DNA of 64,000 nucleotides, from assembly GCA_041392205.1 (NCBI GenBank), contig JAWKMO010000003.1, positions 368,874 to 432,873 on the forward strand, given 5' to 3'. The position numbers were made by a program, and so were the translations under genes. The notes under the pieces were generated by a model. It saw only the letters and a program-made list of their open reading frames with translations, did not search any database and was not told the origin of the DNA. Positions 61,745-64,000 of this stretch are shown in pieces. Source of the stretch: Halomarinibacterium sp041392205. Its GTDB lineage: Bacteria > Bacteroidota > Bacteroidia > Flavobacteriales > Flavobacteriaceae. The stretch's first letter is position 1; every line of letters begins with the position of its first letter.

Positions 61745-62568
61745 TAAAATAATCTAGTTAACTTTTTTTTTATTTTATTTTTAAAATTAAGCACTTTAAA
61801 ACGAAAAAAATGTTTTTCTTTTTGCTTTTTCAAAACCCTTTGAAAAAACCAAGTTCCTGGAGTAGCCAGTTGTTTATTAAACAAACTCCATCCAAAATAG
61901 TGTTGCAAATTAGCTATAAAATCCCGTGCTAAAACATCATCGGTGGTATCTGTAGAAGCTCCGCCAGCTGCAAATAGGGCAACAATTATATCTATAAAAA
62001 CAAAGTCTCCTTTTGCCCAACAACGCAAATTAAAATCCCAATCGGCACTTTTTTTATAGCTAATATTAAAATAACCTACTTTTTCCTTAACAAAAAGAGT
62101 ATTATAAAATAACGCCTGATGGCAAATATTTTTATTCAATAATTTTGGTAAATCGAATTGCCCATCATAAATATCCCCATCCATGGCCCATCCTGTATCG
62201 CCTACAATTTTGGCATTGCCATACACCACTTCCGTTTTTGTATTTTTTATAACATCATTAATTTTTTCTAATACAAAGGAATCATAAAACGCATCGTCAC
62301 TTCCCATAAAATACAACCATTCGCCTTGTGCCAAATCTATTCCTTTGTTCATGGCATCATAAATACCGGAATCCTTTTCTGACACAACAACCAAGTCTGG
62401 TAAGCGTTCTTTAAAACTGTTTGCAATGGCAACCGTGTCATCCAAGGACAAACCATCCATAATTAGAATTTCGACACTATCAAATTTTTGTTGCTCGATA
62501 CTCTCTAAACAAGCAACGATTGTCTCCTCAGAATTAAAAGTGGGTATGATGATGGAGAATGTTATCAT
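61744..62568 (-). CDS. Family 2 glycosyltransferase
   Basis: About 274 residues from ATG 62568, which overlaps the previous stop as ATGA; earlier in-frame starts lie in the upstream gene. The GT2 pattern is complete: FSIIIPTFNSEETIVACLESI, EILIMDGLSLDDT, SGIYDAMNKGIDLAQGEWLY and FMGSDDAF. The C-terminus is Lys-rich. Substrate unknown. Confidence 0.92.
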   Translation of the reverse strand: MITFSIIIPTFNSEETIVACLESIEQQKFDSVEILIMDGLSLDDTVAIANSFKERLPDLVVVSEKDSGIYDAMNKGIDLAQGEWLYFMGSDDAFYDSFVLEKINDVIKNTKTEVVYGNAKIVGDTGWAMDGDIYDGQFDLPKLLNKNICHQALFYNTLFVKEKVGYFNISYKKSADWDFNLRCWAKGDFVFIDIIVALFAAGGASTDTTDDVLARDFIANLQHYFGWSLFNKQLATPGTWFFQRVLKKQKEKHFFRFKVLNFKNKIKKKLTRLF

Positions 62569-63356
62569 AGATCTTCTATCCAATTCATTGTATCTATTCC
62601 AGTCTTCTTAGGCTGTCTAGCCCATTTCAACCGTATTATTTCCTGAAGTGACATTCGTTTTAAGTGCATTTTTACGGCACGATCTGCCTCTTCAATATAT
62701 TTCTTGGTGTTCTCAGATACTTGCCCTTCTCTTTTGCGGAACGCCGCCAGTTGTCTTTTGGAACAGTACAATGTTTGAAATGTAAAGAACCGTAACCAAA
62801 GTTCAAAATCGGCAGCCAGCTTAAACGATGTATCCAACTTCTCCCCTGCCTGTTCCCAGAGGGACCTGCGCCAAAAAGTAGATTCCTGCTGAATGAATGA
62901 AAAATCCTTTCGGTATTGATACCTGTAAAAATAGGCTTTTGTCCCCACGGGATCCCGCTGAAACAGTAGTTCTCCTTTTTCATCGATCACCGAGGGGTAT
63001 CCCTGCACCCATGAAATTTCTTGGTGTCTTGTAAAGATCTCGGCCACAAACTGTAAGGAACCCTCGCACAATACATCATCACTGTTAATCCAGCACATGA
63101 TCTCGCCTGTGGCTTTCTGAAATCCTTTATTGAGGGCGTGGTACATCCCGTTATCCTTTTCACTTATCCAGTACTGTAAACGATCTTGGTATTCTTTTAT
63201 GATTGTAACGGAATCGTCCGTGCTACCACCGTCAATCACAATATATTCCAAATTAGGATATCTCTGGTCTAGGACCGAACGCAGGGTTTGTTCCAAAAAC
63301 GCACCCTGGTTGTAATTGGGTGTTATGACCGATATCTTTGGATACTGTTGCTGCAT
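62565..63356 (-). CDS. Family 2 glycosyltransferase with atypical base composition
   Basis: 263 residues from ATG 63356, which shares a TAATG junction with the FkbM stop; the frame extends further but inside that gene. The sequence shows ISVITPNYNQGAFLEQTLRSVL, YIVIDGGSTDDS, DNGMYHALNKGFQKATGEIM, CWINSDDVL and LAADFELWLRFF, all diagnostic of GT2. GC content is visibly above its neighbours (lines of 40-53% against ~33%), suggesting recent acquisition. Substrate unknown. Confidence 0.92.
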   Translation of the reverse strand: MQQQYPKISVITPNYNQGAFLEQTLRSVLDQRYPNLEYIVIDGGSTDDSVTIIKEYQDRLQYWISEKDNGMYHALNKGFQKATGEIMCWINSDDVLCEGSLQFVAEIFTRHQEISWVQGYPSVIDEKGELLFQRDPVGTKAYFYRYQYRKDFSFIQQESTFWRRSLWEQAGEKLDTSFKLAADFELWLRFFTFQTLYCSKRQLAAFRKREGQVSENTKKYIEEADRAVKMHLKRMSLQEIIRLKWARQPKKTGIDTMNWIEDL

Positions 63357-64000
63357 TACTTGTATTTGATATAACGGAATATCGGGTCGTCCTTCTGAAT
63401 AAAAAAGATATCCATCTGCCAAAAAGCTTGATCATATTCTCTTGCCATTAAATCAACTACTTCCAAAGGACGAAATCCTAATTTGCCCATATACTCACAA
63501 AGTTCCCAGAAACAAAGACTTTTCTCTTCTATATTAAAATTATAGGCTTCAATAATAATTAAGTTGGCCTTAGAGATTACCATTTTGGCTCCTTCCAATA
63601 TGGGCGCTTCAAAACCATGAGTATCTAATTTTAATAGGAAGGGCGGTTGTAATTTTCTCTTTTCAACTTCCGTATCTAAAGATACTACTGGAACTTCTAT
63701 AGAATTTGCTTTAAATGGGGTTTCCGAAGCAATCCCCCCAAAAAGCTCGGCATTGTTAAAATAAATGGTGCCATTTTCTCTACCTGCGGCCGCTAGAACA
63801 AAAGATGTGTTTTTATGTGCCGCTTCAAAATGTTTTAATCCTTCAAGGTGATTGTTTTGAGCTTCAACCAAAAAATAATGTGCCTCTGGATAAAACTTCA
63901 TACAACTACCAGACCAACGTCCGTCTGAAGCTCCCACGTCTATAACAGTATTAATTTTTATATTGCGCTCTTTACAACGACTTAAGGCTTCATGGGTTGT
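63356..64000 (-). CDS. FkbM-type methyltransferase, N-terminus cut by window edge
   Basis: At least 214 residues; the frame is open to the right edge, so the start lies outside. The SAM-binding motif INTVIDVGASDGRWSG (codons at about 63920-63955) and the FkbM core PPFLLKLDTHGFEAPILEGA near the middle are clear. The C-terminal segment EVVDLMAREYDQAFWQMDIFF ends the family domain. A GTG at 63937 lies inside motif I and cannot be the true start. It probably O-methylates a sugar of the glycan. Confidence 0.88.
   Translation of the reverse strand, partial: TTHEALSRCKERNIKINTVIDVGASDGRWSGSCMKFYPEAHYFLVEAQNNHLEGLKHFEAAHKNTSFVLAAAGRENGTIYFNNAELFGGIASETPFKANSIEVPVVSLDTEVEKRKLQPPFLLKLDTHGFEAPILEGAKMVISKANLIIIEAYNFNIEEKSLCFWELCEYMGKLGFRPLEVVDLMAREYDQAFWQMDIFFIQKDDPIFRYIKYK

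Overview
The window looks like a chromosomal segment of a low-GC Bacteroidetes bacterium, most likely a (probably marine) member of the Flavobacteriaceae. The evidence is a type IX secretion C-terminal sorting domain, a bacillithiol deacetylase, a menaquinone cluster of flavobacterial type, a CAL67264-type small membrane protein, a PorV/PorQ-type outer-membrane protein beside a DUF4105/Lnb-type lipoprotein acyltransferase candidate, -7 elements resembling TAnnTTTG, and several TTG starts without Shine-Dalgarno sequences. Genus cannot be read from the sequence alone. No rRNA, CRISPR array, prophage or insertion sequence was seen. The only RNA gene found is tRNA-His.

Region 1 to 38.7 kb is mostly core metabolism and housekeeping. 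It opens with the 5' part of a type II NADH dehydrogenase, a T9SS-exported DUF4397 protein, an M28 peptidase lipoprotein and tRNA-His. A translationally overlapping pair follows (a PLP trans-sulfuration enzyme and bshB1), divergent from a histidine-degradation operon (hutI-hutG-ftcD). Next come a GNAT enzyme, a beta-carbonic anhydrase, ettA, a 58-residue membrane protein, an acyl-CoA carboxylase beta subunit, a GNAT-nitrilase fusion, an M24 peptidase and a VWA protein with a SusC-like N-terminus. A menaquinone operon (menA, MBL hydrolase, menC, CPBP protease, menE) is interrupted by a four-helix-bundle gene flanked by AT-rich octamer repeats. After holA and a stand-alone HsdR-N protein there is a run of small genes, one of them broken by a one-base frameshift, then recQ, and an envelope cluster: kdsD, tatC, a CMD-family gene, lptB, pssA, a PorV/PorQ homologue and the Lnb candidate.

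Region 38.8 to 64 kb is one long surface-polysaccharide locus, nearly all on the minus strand, with many genes overlapping by 1 to 20 nt. From promoter-distal to promoter-proximal it holds an initiating polyprenyl-phosphate sugar transferase, a Wzy-type polymerase/ligase, sixteen glycosyltransferases of several folds (GT2, GT4, GT32, exostosin, fucosyltransferase-like, GT8-like and one unassigned), a hexapeptide acetyltransferase, neuA-neuB-neuC for a nonulosonic (sialic-acid-type) sugar, and three methyltransferases. One gene, a PAPS-type carbohydrate sulfotransferase, faces the other way with its own putative promoter. The locus therefore appears to build a complex acidic glycan that may be sialylated, methylated, acetylated and sulfated. 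A Wzx flippase and a recognisable sialyltransferase are not visible, and the locus runs off the right edge.

Repeats include two REP-like palindromes (13.65 and 27.3 kb), a heptamer tandem array (26.2 kb) and octamer repeats (23.65 kb). No gap longer than 300 bases lacks a gene once the small membrane protein at 13.5 kb is counted.
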